Of a DNA stretch of 64,000 nt, positions 1 through 10,510 are shown piece by piece; position 1 is the stretch's first letter; each line of letters begins with the position of its first letter. The DNA lies in NCBI GenBank assembly GCA_039029355.1, contig JBCCGI010000011.1, positions 88,757-152,756 on the forward strand. Direction: 5' to 3'. Source of the DNA: JBCCGI01 sp039029355 (GTDB taxonomy: Bacteria > Planctomycetota > UBA1135 > GCA-002686595). A program made the translations under genes and the position numbers. A model generated the notes under the pieces. The model did not search any database, was not told where the DNA came from, and was given only the letters and a program-made list of their open reading frames with translations.

Positions 1-2
1 GC

Positions 3-1556
3 GGCGTCAGCCCCGGGGCCCCCGCGGGCGACGGGCTGCACGTGGCCAAGGCCGACGTGGTGGCCCTGGAGCGTGGCACGGTCTTCACGTTCCACCTGCG
101 CGAGGGCGTGAAGTGGCACGACGGGCACCCGTTCAACGCCGACGACGTCTACTTCAGCTGGGACGTCTTCAACAACCCGGAGGTCGACTGCGACCAGACG
201 CGGCCGTACATGGCGAAGATCATCCATGGCGACGTGCTGGACCCGCTTACGATCCGCTTCTTCTACGAGAGCCAGTACTTCCTGGCCGAGCAGACCGTGT
301 GCGAGACCCTGCCGCTGATCGCGAGCCACGTCTACAACCTGCTCGACCCGGACAACAAGACCTTCGACCCCGAGATGCACGCGGAGCTCGAGCGGAAGCA
401 CGGGGCGGGGCACGTCCCGACGCTCGCGGAGCGCGGCGAGTACATCAACAACCACAAGAACAACAACGACTGGATCGGCCTCGGGCCGTACCGCGTGACG
501 GCGTACGACCCGTCGCAGTACATCGAGGCCGAGCGCTGGGACGGGTACTACGGAACCGACGACCCGCTCTACGGCGGCTACTTCGACACGATCCGCTGGC
601 GCTACATCAAGGATGACAACGCCGCGATGCAGGCGTTGCTCAACGGCGAGCTGGACTTCTTCGCGCGCGTGAAGCCCGACGACTACTTCGGCGAGCAGAC
701 CCAGCAGGACGCCTTCACCGAAGGCCTCTACAAGGGTTACTTCTATACCGGAATCTATGGTTACACCGGTTGGAACATGCTGCGCCCGCAGCTGAAGGAT
801 CAGCGCGTTCGCCAGGCCCTGGCCCATGCCTTCGACATGGAGGACTGGCTCCAGACCAAGTACCGCGGCCTGGGCAAGGTCGTCACCGGGCCGCAGAACT
901 ACTTCTCGCTGGGCTACAACCGCGACGTGGAGATGCTCGATTTCGACCTCGACCGCGCCGAGGAGCTCCTGGCCGAGGCCGGCTGGTACGACCGCGACGG
1001 CGACGGCGTGATCGACAAGGACGGGATCCCGCTCGAGATCGAGTTCCTGTTCCCCTCGGGCAACGACCCGTCGCGCACGTTCGGCATCAAGTACCAGGAG
1101 AACCTGGCCGAGCTGGGCATCAAGTTCACGCTGCGCAACCTCGAGTGGGCGACGTTCCTCGAGCGCGTGCTCGACCGCGACTTCGACGCGATCAACCTGG
1201 CCTGGGTGCCGCCGCTGGAGAGCGACCCGGAGCAGCTTTGGCACTCCGAGCAGGGCAAGCCGGAGAAGCGCAGCTCGAACCACTCGGCCGTCATGGACCC
1301 CGAGGTCGACCGTCTGATCGCCCTCGGCCAGCGCGAGCTCAACAAGGAGGAGCGCGCCAAGGTCTGGCAGGCCCTCCACGCGCATCTGTACGAGATGCAG
1401 CCGTACCTGTTCATGATCAACACGCCGCGGAAGTTCGCGATGAACAAGGACATCCGCGGCTTCCAGACCTTCCAGATCGCCCCGGGCTACGACCCGCGGC
1501 GCTGGTACTTCCCGAAGGGTACGCCGGGCACCCGCTCGACGCCGCAAAGGCAGTAG
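3..1556 (+). CDS. ABC transporter substrate-binding protein, family 5 (5' truncated)
   Basis: Periplasmic solute-binding protein of the peptide/nickel family (SBP_bac_5). The reading frame is open to the left edge of the window, so the true start and signal peptide lie outside; the GTG at 42 is internal. The visible 517 residues contain the family pattern FHLREGVKWHDG followed by NADDVYFSW, the GLGPYRV segment before the hinge, and RQALAHAFD in the second lobe. It heads a same-strand set with two permeases and two ATPases (to 6492), so it probably delivers an oligopeptide or similar ligand to that importer. The ligand cannot be read from sequence. An 85-base gap with a stem-loop separates it from the first permease gene. 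Confidence 0.93.
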   Translation, partial: GVSPGAPAGDGLHVAKADVVALERGTVFTFHLREGVKWHDGHPFNADDVYFSWDVFNNPEVDCDQTRPYMAKIIHGDVLDPLTIRFFYESQYFLAEQTVCETLPLIASHVYNLLDPDNKTFDPEMHAELERKHGAGHVPTLAERGEYINNHKNNNDWIGLGPYRVTAYDPSQYIEAERWDGYYGTDDPLYGGYFDTIRWRYIKDDNAAMQALLNGELDFFARVKPDDYFGEQTQQDAFTEGLYKGYFYTGIYGYTGWNMLRPQLKDQRVRQALAHAFDMEDWLQTKYRGLGKVVTGPQNYFSLGYNRDVEMLDFDLDRAEELLAEAGWYDRDGDGVIDKDGIPLEIEFLFPSGNDPSRTFGIKYQENLAELGIKFTLRNLEWATFLERVLDRDFDAINLAWVPPLESDPEQLWHSEQGKPEKRSSNHSAVMDPEVDRLIALGQRELNKEERAKVWQALHAHLYEMQPYLFMINTPRKFAMNKDIRGFQTFQIAPGYDPRRWYFPKGTPGTRSTPQRQ

Positions 1557-1593
1557 ACGCGGTAGGCACGGGGGCGTAAGTGGGTAGACTGCT

Positions 1594-1619
1594 GCCCGCC
1601 TAGCCCCCCTAGGTCGGGC
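1594..1619 (+). promoter_or_regulatory. Stem-loop between binding-protein and permease genes
   Basis: Two 5-bp helices (gcccg/cgggc and cctag/ctagg) with one bulged T and a 5-base C loop, 37 bases after the stop of the binding-protein gene and 22 bases before the GTG of the permease. There is no T-run after it, so it is not a normal intrinsic terminator. Hairpins at this position in other binding-protein importers stabilise upstream mRNA or reduce readthrough so that the binding protein is made in excess; that role here is inference. Confidence 0.45.
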
Positions 1620-1641
1620 GACTGTTCCCCGGCCTCCCCTC

Positions 1642-2703
1642 GTGCTCAACTACATCGTCAGACGCTGTCTGTGGATGATCCCGACGCTTGTCGGGATCAC
1701 GGCCTTCATCTTTGTGGTGATCCACCTCGCCCCGGGCGATCCGGCGACCGTGATGGTCGGCGTCGCGAGCGGGGGCGAGATGCAGGGCGATATCGACTAC
1801 GAGGCGCGGATCGAGAAGTTCCGGGCGGAGCACGGGCTCAACAAGCCGCTGTGGGTGCAGTACCTCGACTTCCTGGGCCCGTTCAACCTCAAGGACAGCG
1901 GGCACGAGTGGTTCGGCGGCACGGGCGAGGACAACTACAGCGGCGTGCTCGCGCTCGACTTCGGCAACGAGCTCCAGCGCAAGCAGGTGCCGGTGATGGA
2001 GGAGCTCGGGCGGCGCCTCAAGGTGACGGTGCCGCTGGCGCTGGTCTCGACGCTGATCACGTACCTCCTGGCGATCCCGCTCGGCATCTTCTCCGCCAAC
2101 CGTCAGGGCACGCTGCTCGACGGGGTGGTGACCGTGAAGCTGTTCGTGCTGTACTCGATCCCCAGCTTCTGGGCCGGGCTGGTGCTGATCCTGATCTTCG
2201 GCAAGACCGGGCTCGACTGGCTGCCGGTCGTCGGCCTCCACAGCCCCGACGCGGCCGAGATGGGGCGCGGCGAGTGGATCTGGGACCTGCTGCTGCACTG
2301 CGTGCTGCCCGTGGCGACGCTGAGCTACGGCGGCCTTGCCTATCTCTCGCGCCAGATGCGCGTGGGGATGATCGACGTCATCCGCCAGGACTTCATCCGC
2401 ACCGCGCGTGCGAAGGGGCTCAGCGAGAAGTCGGTCGTGTTCAAGCACGCGCTGCGGAACTCGCTGATTCCGGTCATCACGCTCTTCGCCTCGATCCTCC
2501 CGATCCTGATCGGCGGCTCGATCATCGTCGAGTACGTGTTCTCGATCCCCGGCATGGGCGGGTACGTGTACGACGGCCTCCTGCTGCGCGACTACAACGT
2601 CATCATGGCCACGACGACCTTCTCGGCCATCATGACGCTGGTCGGGATCCTGCTGTCGGACATCGCCTACGCCCTGGTGGACCCGAGGATCAGCTATGAC
2701 TGA
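1642..2703 (+). CDS. Peptide/nickel-type ABC transporter permease, DppB/OppB-like
   Basis: Inner-membrane permease subunit of 353 residues, slightly longer than usual (about 310-340). The N-terminus MLNYIVRRCLWMIPTLVGIT is typical of the DppB family, followed by a first membrane helix and a periplasmic loop carrying an extra segment at roughly residues 45-125. Five more helices follow. The cytoplasmic EAA loop that contacts the ATPase is visible as RAKGLSEKSVVFKHALRN near residues 255-272. GTG start, no clear Shine-Dalgarno. Its TGA overlaps the ATG of the next permease (ATGACTGA), indicating translational coupling. Partner of the OppC-like permease and the two ATPases downstream. Confidence 0.94.
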   Translation: MLNYIVRRCLWMIPTLVGITAFIFVVIHLAPGDPATVMVGVASGGEMQGDIDYEARIEKFRAEHGLNKPLWVQYLDFLGPFNLKDSGHEWFGGTGEDNYSGVLALDFGNELQRKQVPVMEELGRRLKVTVPLALVSTLITYLLAIPLGIFSANRQGTLLDGVVTVKLFVLYSIPSFWAGLVLILIFGKTGLDWLPVVGLHSPDAAEMGRGEWIWDLLLHCVLPVATLSYGGLAYLSRQMRVGMIDVIRQDFIRTARAKGLSEKSVVFKHALRNSLIPVITLFASILPILIGGSIIVEYVFSIPGMGGYVYDGLLLRDYNVIMATTTFSAIMTLVGILLSDIAYALVDPRISYD

Positions 2704-4468
2704 GCCGCGGGCGACGGACCAAGCGGCCGGCGGCGACGCGGGCGGCTACTCGAAGGACTACTGGGACCAGGTCTTCGAGCAGCTCGGGAAGCGCACGTTG
2801 TTCAAGGTCGCGCTGGCGATCCTGGCCGTGCTCTACGCCTCGGCGATCTACGCGCCGCTGATCGCCAACGACCGGCCGTTCGTCCTCGAGGCGATCAACT
2901 ACAAGGAATACGGGCAGGCCCACCGGACGCTCTACCCGGTGACGCTGGGCCTCAACAGCCTCGCGAAGAAGTCGCCCGAGGAGTACCTCGAGGACCGCAC
3001 CGAGGGCTCGACGCAGACCTTCGACGAGGCGCTCTCCGCCGAGCTTGCGGCCGCCAGCGGGCGCGTCGAGCTGATGCTCTCCTATCTGCCGGAAGAGGCG
3101 GAGGGGCGCGCGGTGCTCGCGGAGTACATGACCAAGGTCGAGGCCGGGATCGCGGCCGCGCGCGCGCGCGACACCGAGACGGCAACGGCGACGATGAAGG
3201 AGGTGAAGGACGTCGCCAAGCGCATCCGCGCCGAGCTCGCTCCGCCCGACCTCGACGACCCCGAAGCCGAGGGCCTCGAGCTCATCGGGCAGAAGTCCTA
3301 CCCGCTGTGGGAGTCGGTCAGCGCCTGGGAGATCTTCTTCATGGTGCTGTGGGCGCTCGTGCTTCTGTGGCCGCTTTGGAACCGTGCGTGGAACGCGCTG
3401 CTCCTCCGCGGCGACCGGGCGCGGATCCGCCGGCACCGGCGCCTCAAGTGGGCCCTCGTGCTGGGCCTTTCGCTGCTCGCCGCGGGGGGCTGGAAGGCGA
3501 CCATCGACGGCTCGCTGAACTTCGCGGCCGCGCCCTACAAGGCGGCGCTGACGTCCGGCGAGATCGTCGCGACGCGCGCGGTGTTCCCGCCGGTCACCTT
3601 CGGGTTCGCGGAGACCAGCTCGGGTGAGTTCTTCCGCCCGCCGACCTGGTCCGATAAGGCCGAGATCGACGACGAGGGCTACTACGTGCGCGGCCCGCGC
3701 GTGCCCGAGCCCGACGTCATCACCGGCATCCTGCCCGACCCGGCGCCGGTCGAGGTGCGCCACGGCGAGCCCGACCGCAACGCCAAGTGGAGGCGTCCGC
3801 TGGGCACCGACTCGCTCGGCCGCGACTTCCTGGTGCGCGCGCTTTGGGGCGGACGGATCAGCCTGTCGGTGGGGATCCTGTCGGCCGCGATCCTGCTCGT
3901 GATCGGCACGGTCGTGGGCGCCATCGCGGGCTACTTCGGCGGGTGGGTCGACTTCCTGCTGTCGCGCTTCATCGAGCTCCTGCTCTGCTTCCCGGTCTTC
4001 TTTCTGATCCTGCTCGTCGTGTCGGTCGTGCCGCCCGACTTCGTACCGCCGATCTTCCTGATCGTCGTCGTGATCGGCCTGATCCGTTGGACCGGCGTCG
4101 CGCGGCTGGCGCGCGGTGAGTTCCTGAAGCTGCGCGAGTCCGAGTTCGTCATCGCCTCCGAAGCCCTCGGCCTGTCGCCGGCGCGGACGATCTTCCGCCA
4201 CATCCTGCCGAACGCGATGGGGCCGGTGCTCGTCAGCGGCGCCTTCTCGGTCGCGGCGGGCATCCTGACGGAGTCGGGGCTGTCGTTCCTGGGCTTCGGC
4301 GTGAACGAGCCGATTCCCTCCTGGGGGGCGTTGGTGAACGAGTCCCGCAACCCCGAGCACTGGTGGGTGATCCTGTTCCCCGGCCTGCTCATCTTCGTGA
4401 CGGTCTCCTGCTACAACCTCGTCGGCGAGGCTCTGCGCGACGCGGTCGACCCGCGCCTGAAGGACTAG
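2696..4468 (+). CDS. Peptide/nickel-type ABC transporter permease, OppC-like, with large insertion
   Basis: Second permease of the first importer. The C-terminal ~225 residues are a normal OppC core: PLGTDSLGRD at about 368-377, membrane helices near 389-412, 424-445, 450-466, 508-527 and 556-576, and the EAA loop ASEALGLSPARTIFRHILPN at about 487-506. At 590 residues it is roughly twice the family length. After the first helix (about 35-57) comes an Ala/Glu-rich, probably helical stretch to about 200, then two extra predicted helices (about 211-229 and 251-268) and a further loop up to about 365. The paralogue at 9333-10508 has a smaller acidic insertion at the same point. The start overlaps the previous stop. 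The role of the insertion is unknown. Confidence 0.92.
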   Translation: MTEPRATDQAAGGDAGGYSKDYWDQVFEQLGKRTLFKVALAILAVLYASAIYAPLIANDRPFVLEAINYKEYGQAHRTLYPVTLGLNSLAKKSPEEYLEDRTEGSTQTFDEALSAELAAASGRVELMLSYLPEEAEGRAVLAEYMTKVEAGIAAARARDTETATATMKEVKDVAKRIRAELAPPDLDDPEAEGLELIGQKSYPLWESVSAWEIFFMVLWALVLLWPLWNRAWNALLLRGDRARIRRHRRLKWALVLGLSLLAAGGWKATIDGSLNFAAAPYKAALTSGEIVATRAVFPPVTFGFAETSSGEFFRPPTWSDKAEIDDEGYYVRGPRVPEPDVITGILPDPAPVEVRHGEPDRNAKWRRPLGTDSLGRDFLVRALWGGRISLSVGILSAAILLVIGTVVGAIAGYFGGWVDFLLSRFIELLLCFPVFFLILLVVSVVPPDFVPPIFLIVVVIGLIRWTGVARLARGEFLKLRESEFVIASEALGLSPARTIFRHILPNAMGPVLVSGAFSVAAGILTESGLSFLGFGVNEPIPSWGALVNESRNPEHWWVILFPGLLIFVTVSCYNLVGEALRDAVDPRLKD

Positions 4469-5466
4469 ATGAGCGAAGCCAACCGAAAGGCGCTGCTGGA
4501 GGTCGACGGCCTGCGGACCTACTTCCGCAGCGAGGGCGAGATCGCCCGCGCGGTCGACGGCGTGAGCTACACGATCCTCGAAGGCGAGACGCTCGGCGTG
4601 GTGGGGGAGTCCGGCTGCGGCAAGAGCGTCACCTCGCTCTCGATCATGCGCCTGATCCCCGATCCGCCTGGCTGGATCGAGGCCGGCGAGATCCGCTTCC
4701 GCGGCCGCAACCTGGTCGCGTGCTCCGAGCAGGAGATGCGCCAGATCCGCGGCAACGAGATCGCGATGATCTTCCAGGAGCCGATGACCGCGCTGAACCC
4801 GGTGTTCACCGTCGGCAGCCAGATCATCGAGGCGGTGCGCGAGCACCAGGGGCTCGACCCCGACGCGGCGCGAGCGCGCGCGATCGAGATGCTCGAGCTC
4901 GTCGGCATCCCGATCCCCGAGGCGCGCGTCGATGAGTACCCACACCAGCTGTCCGGCGGTATGCGCCAGCGCGTGATGATCGCGATGGCGATGTCGTGCG
5001 ACCCCGACCTTCTGATCGCCGACGAGCCGACCACCGCGCTCGACGTGACGGTGCAGGCGCAGATCCTCGACCTGATCGCCGAGCTCCAGGAGCGCACCGG
5101 GATGAGCGTGCTGCTCATCACGCACGACCTCGCGGTCGTGGCGGAGAACGCGCACCACGTCGCGGTGATGTACGCGGGCAAGGTGGTCGAATACGCGCCG
5201 GTCGAGGAGCTCTTCGCCCGCCCGCGTCACCCGTACACGATCGGCCTCTTCCGCTCGCTGCCCGACCTCGCCAAGCCGGGCGAGCGCCTCGCGACCATCC
5301 CCGGCATCGTGCCGAGCGCCTTCGCGTTCCCGAGCGGCTGCCGCTACCGCACGCGCTGCCCGATCGCGCGCGACGAGTGCGCGGCGGCCGAGCCGCCGCT
5401 CGCCGCGCTCGACCAGGACGGGGTGCACACCGTGGCCTGCCATTTGCTGGAGGAGGCCGCGAAGCT

Positions 5467-5470
<4 letters not shown>
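4469..5470 (+). CDS. Peptide/nickel-type ABC transporter ATPase, OppD/DppD-like
   Basis: Cytoplasmic nucleotide-binding subunit, 333 residues, starting directly after the permease stop. Walker A is GESGCGKS (about 46-53), the Q-loop is IFQEPMTALNP, the signature is LSGGMRQRV, Walker B is LLIADEPT and the switch histidine is in LLITHDL. The C-terminal oligopeptide/dipeptide extension has four cysteines (GCRY, TRCP, DECA, VACH); cysteines here bind an iron-sulfur cluster in some DppD proteins. It pairs with the OppF-like ATPase whose GTG start overlaps this stop (GTGA). Full-length and intact. Confidence 0.95.
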
Positions 5471-6488
<1,018 letters not shown>

Positions 6489-6492
<4 letters not shown>

Positions 6493-8321
6493 AACCTTCG
6501 CTCCTCTTCCTCGGCTCCGCTCTCCTCGCCGCGATGCTCGCAAGCATCGGCGCGGCGAGCCCGATTTCCGGTGGCCCCGGTGGCAACGAACCCGGCGCTC
6601 CGCGCGAAGAGAAGGTGCTGAACCTTCCGATGCGCTCCGCAGGTCCCGGTTCGCTGGACCCCGCGACGGGCTCGACGGTCTACGACAACCGCGCGGCGTC
6701 GATGTTCTATGAGACGCTGCTGCAGTACAAGTACCTCAAGCGCCCGCTCGAGCTCGAGCCGCTGCTGCTCGAGGGCATGCCCGAGGTCACGCAGACCGAC
6801 GGGCAGATGCGCTTCCGCTTCGTCCTGAAGAAGGGCATCCGCTTCCAGGACGACCCGTGCTTCGAGGGCGGCAAGGGGCGCGAGATGGTGGCGTCGGACG
6901 TCTTCTACTCCATCAAGCGCCTCGCCGCGAAGGACTACGAGTTCGAGAACTGGTGGATCGTCAAGGACACCATCCTCGGCTTTGACGAGTGGAAGGACGC
7001 GCAGGCCAAGCGCTTTGACGAGGGCAAGGGCACCGACTTCGACGCGCCCGTCGAGGGCATGGTGCTCATCGACGACTACCACTTCGAGATCATCCTCAAG
7101 CGGCCGGTCTACAACTTCATCTGGAAGCTGGCGCAGTTCCAGCTGTCGGTCGTGCCGCGCGAGGCGGTCGAGAAGTACGGCTCCGAGTTCGCGCGCCACC
7201 CCGTCGGCTCGGGCCCGTTCGTGCTGAAGCAGTGGACCGACAAGAAGGACATGACCGTCCTTCGCAGCCCGACCTTCCGCGGCGAGAAGTACCCGACCGA
7301 GCACACGCCCGAGGACGTCGAGCTCGGCCTGCATGAGGCCGCCGGCAGGGACCTGCCTTTCGTCGACCGCGTCGAGATCACGTTCTTCGTGCAGGAGAAC
7401 CCGATGTGGCTCGAGTTCAAGTCGGGCAAGCTCGACTACACGCAGGTGCCGGCGGAGAACTACCTCGAGGCCTTCCAGAAGCGCTCGCGCAAGCTGAAGA
7501 AGGACTTCCGCGAGCAGGGCGTCGTGTCGCACGCCGTCCCGCTGCTCGACTTCATCTTCCGCGGCTTCAACATGGAGGACGAGGTCCTCGGCGGCTACAC
7601 CGACGAGAGGCGCGCGCTGCGGCAGGCGATCCACCTCGCGGTTGACCTCGAGGAGTTCAACGACGTCTTCTACAACGACACGAACATCATCTACGACGGC
7701 GTGATCCCGCCCGGGCTGCCGGGGCACCCCGAAGGCGGCAAGGGCCCGATCAGCTGGATCGGCCCCGACCTCGAGCGCGCCAAGCAGCTGCTGGCGAAGG
7801 CCGGCTACCCCGGTGGCAAGGGGCTGCCGACGATCGACTACTACGTCAGCGCGAGCGGCAACATCCCCGAGCAGGCCGAGCTCTTCAAGCGCCAGCTGGG
7901 CGCGCTGGGTATCGACCTCAACGTGCGCATCCTCACCTTCCCGCAGCTCATCGACGCGGTGAACAAGAAGAAGGCGCCGCTCTTCGGCTTCGCGTGGAGC
8001 TCGGACTACCCGGACGGCGAGAACAACCTCGCCCTCCTGTACGGCCCGAACGAGGCGCCGGGCGCGAACCACTTCAACTACAAGAACGACAAGTTCGACG
8101 AGCTGTACCGCAAGATCACCGTCATGCCGCCCTCGCCGGAGCGCACCAAGCTCTACGAGGAGATGCAGGGCATGGCGATGCGCGATACGCCGTTCATCGG
8201 CTCGATGGCCCGCACCCGGTTCTACGTCGTCAACCCGTGGCTGAAGAACTTCAAGCCCACGGAGGACTTCTACAACTGGGTCAAGTACATGGATTTGGAC
8301 GAGACGAAGCGCAATCCCTAG
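6489..8321 (+). CDS. ABC transporter substrate-binding protein, family 5
   Basis: Full-length periplasmic binding protein of 610 residues. Residues 1-23 look like a signal peptide (MKPSLL, hydrophobic core, cleavage near GAA). The mature part shows family 5 features: a first-lobe LKKGIRFQDDPCF, SGPFVLKQWTD near the hinge, and a second-lobe RRALRQAIHLAVDLEEF. It is only distantly similar to the binding protein at 3-1556, so the two importers probably take different ligands. It begins inside the stop of the preceding ATPase gene and is followed by its own pair of permeases and ATPases. The ligand is unknown; peptides are the default guess for the family. Confidence 0.94.
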
Positions 8322-8379
8322 TCGCTGCTAGCGCGCGTCGTTTCGGCGGTCTCCCCCCTGGCCTCCTCTTCGTCCCTCC

Positions 8380-9333
8380 ATGTGGACCTTCATCCTTCGT
8401 AGGCTGATCTACAACATCCCGGTCTATCTCGGGATCCTCCTGTTCCTCATGGCCTGCCTGCGGGTCAACGACCCGGTGTCGGGCTACCTCGGCAAGGGCG
8501 CCAGCGAGGAGGCCTACCAGGCGAAGAAGGAGGCCATGGGGCTCGACCGGCCCTTCCCGGTCCAGTACGCGAGCTTCCTCGGGCAGCTCGCCACCTTCGA
8601 CTTCTCGGAGGAGAGCTGGTCGCAGGAGGGCCGCACGGTCGGCGAGATCGTGCGCGAGTCGGTCGTGCCCAGCATCTCGATCACGGTGCCCGCGCTGGCG
8701 CTGACGACGCTGATCTCGATCGTGATCGCGCTGGTCTCCGCCTACTACCGCGGACGGTTGCCAGACAAGCTGATGATGGTGAGCGCGGTGCTCGGCATGA
8801 GCATCAGCTTCCTCGTGTACATCATCTTCGGACAGTACTGGGGCGCGTACCTCGTCAACGAGAACATCGAGGGCGAGTTCTTCGCCGTGCAGGGCTACGA
8901 GGCGGGCGCGACCAACTGGGCGCACTTCTGCCTGCTGCCGGTGCTGATCAGCACGATCGTCGCGATGGGCTACGACACGCGCTTCTACCGCGCTGTCATG
9001 GTCGAGGAGTCGAGCCGCGACTACATCGTGACCGCCCGTGCGAAGGGCGCGACCAAGCGCAAGATCATGTTCGTCCACATGCTGAAGAACGCCATGATCC
9101 CGATCGTGACGCGCATCATGATCACCGTGCCGTTCCTCGTGATGGGCTCGCTGCTGCTCGAGATGTACTTCAACATCCCGGGCATGGGGCGGGCGCTGGT
9201 CGACTCGATCTTCACGAACGACTTCCCGGTGACGCAGACGCTGGTGGCGATCTTCGCCGGCATCTTCCTGGTCACGGTCATCCTGACCGACGTGGCGTAC
9301 GCGCTGGTCGATCCGCGGGTGAGGCTGTCCTGA
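8380..9333 (+). CDS. Peptide/nickel-type ABC transporter permease, DppB/OppB-like (second importer)
   Basis: Inner-membrane permease of 317 residues, normal family length. N-terminus MWTFILRRLIYNIPVYLGIL forms the first helix; later helices are interrupted by the EAA loop TARAKGATKRKIMFVHMLKN at about 223-242, and the protein ends YALVDPRVRLS, the usual DppB tail. A 58-base C/T-rich gap separates it from the binding-protein gene. The stop TGA overlaps the following ATG (TGATG), consistent with coupled translation of the two permeases. Confidence 0.94.
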   Translation: MWTFILRRLIYNIPVYLGILLFLMACLRVNDPVSGYLGKGASEEAYQAKKEAMGLDRPFPVQYASFLGQLATFDFSEESWSQEGRTVGEIVRESVVPSISITVPALALTTLISIVIALVSAYYRGRLPDKLMMVSAVLGMSISFLVYIIFGQYWGAYLVNENIEGEFFAVQGYEAGATNWAHFCLLPVLISTIVAMGYDTRFYRAVMVEESSRDYIVTARAKGATKRKIMFVHMLKNAMIPIVTRIMITVPFLVMGSLLLEMYFNIPGMGRALVDSIFTNDFPVTQTLVAIFAGIFLVTVILTDVAYALVDPRVRLS

Positions 9334-10508
9334 TGCTCGGCTTTCTCCGCTCGCGCGGCGTGCGCAAGTTCCGCCGCGACCGGCTGGCGATGGTCGCGCT
9401 CACGATCATCGCGTCGTACCTGACCGTCGCGGTGCTGCTGCTCCTGGGCCTCGTCGTCGACAAGGATGAGACCTTCGAGCGCGTCGGCCCGAACAGCCTG
9501 GTCGGCTTCCTCGAGGAGCCCGACATCGAGAAGCGCTTGATCTACCTCGAGTTCTACCTCGACGAGGTCTACTCCGCCGCCGACGGCCGCAACCCCGAGG
9601 CCGAGCTGGCCGCGATCGACCTCTACGGCCGCGTGCCGGTCAGCAGCGATCCCGACGAGCTGATCGACCGCATCGATCCGCTGTGGGAGACCTACGACGA
9701 GCTGATCGAGCTCTATGAGGAGGACGAGCACACCGAGGTCGCCGACTTCGAGGAGCGCCTGGCGCAGCTGGAGCAGGAAGCCGAGGCGCTCTATACCGAG
9801 CCAGACGGCCTCCTGGGCCGGCTAGCGCTCAGCCTCGGCACCGACCGGCAGGGGCGTTCGATCTTCCTGCGCGCGCTCTACTCCATCAAGGTGGCGGTCA
9901 AGATCGGCTTGGTCTGCGCGCTGGTCGCGGTGATCCTCGGCTCGATCCTCGGCGGGGCGGCGGCCTTCTTCGGAGGCGTGGTCGACAACGTCATCGTGTG
10001 GCTCTACTCGACCTTCTCGGCCATCCCGTCGATCGTGCTGCTGATGGTGCTCGCGGCGATGTTCCTTGGCAGCAAGTACGAGGGCACGCTGGTTCCTGTC
10101 TACACCGCGCTGTGCCTGACCTACTGGATCGCGCCGTGCCGGGTCATCCGTGGCGAGGTTATCAAGCTGCGCGAGCTCGAGTACGTCCAGGCGGCCACCG
10201 CCGTGGGCTACGGGCGCGGGCGGATCCTGCTGCGGCACATCCTCCCGAACACCGCGCACCTGATGTTCATCAACTTCTCGCTCTACTTCATCGGGGCGAT
10301 CAAGTCCGAGGTCATCCTGAGCTTCCTGAACCTCGGCGTGAAGAACGAGCCGAGCTGGGGCGTGATGATCCAGCAGGCCAAGCAGGAGGTCATCAGCGGC
10401 TTCTTCTGGCAGATCGGCGCGGCGACGGCGTTCATGTTCGTGCTCGTGCTGGCCTTCAACATCCTGACCGACGCGCTCCAGGACGCGTTCGATCCCAAGC
10501 ACGTCTGA
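9333..10508 (+). CDS. Peptide/nickel-type ABC transporter permease, OppC-like, with acidic insertion
   Basis: Second permease of the second importer, 391 residues. The core (about 165-391) is a standard OppC domain with LGTDRQGRS at about 168-176 and the EAA loop AATAVGYGRGRILLRHILPN at about 287-306. Between the first helix (about 18-42) and the core lies an extra acidic segment of roughly 115 residues (about 48-160), rich in Glu, Asp, Leu and Tyr and probably helical, possibly coiled coil. Normal OppC proteins have only a short loop there. The 590-residue paralogue at 2696-4468 has a still longer insertion in the same place. The start overlaps the previous stop. Confidence 0.93.
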   Translation: MLGFLRSRGVRKFRRDRLAMVALTIIASYLTVAVLLLLGLVVDKDETFERVGPNSLVGFLEEPDIEKRLIYLEFYLDEVYSAADGRNPEAELAAIDLYGRVPVSSDPDELIDRIDPLWETYDELIELYEEDEHTEVADFEERLAQLEQEAEALYTEPDGLLGRLALSLGTDRQGRSIFLRALYSIKVAVKIGLVCALVAVILGSILGGAAAFFGGVVDNVIVWLYSTFSAIPSIVLLMVLAAMFLGSKYEGTLVPVYTALCLTYWIAPCRVIRGEVIKLRELEYVQAATAVGYGRGRILLRHILPNTAHLMFINFSLYFIGAIKSEVILSFLNLGVKNEPSWGVMIQQAKQEVISGFFWQIGAATAFMFVLVLAFNILTDALQDAFDPKHV

Positions 10509-10510
10509 CG

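Noticed and set aside
2690..5443. A 917-codon open frame on the minus strand opposite the first importer genes
   Set aside because: It is antisense to genes with clear permease and ATPase motifs, shows no recognisable domain and has the Arg/Ala/His/Asp-rich composition of antisense frames in GC-rich DNA.
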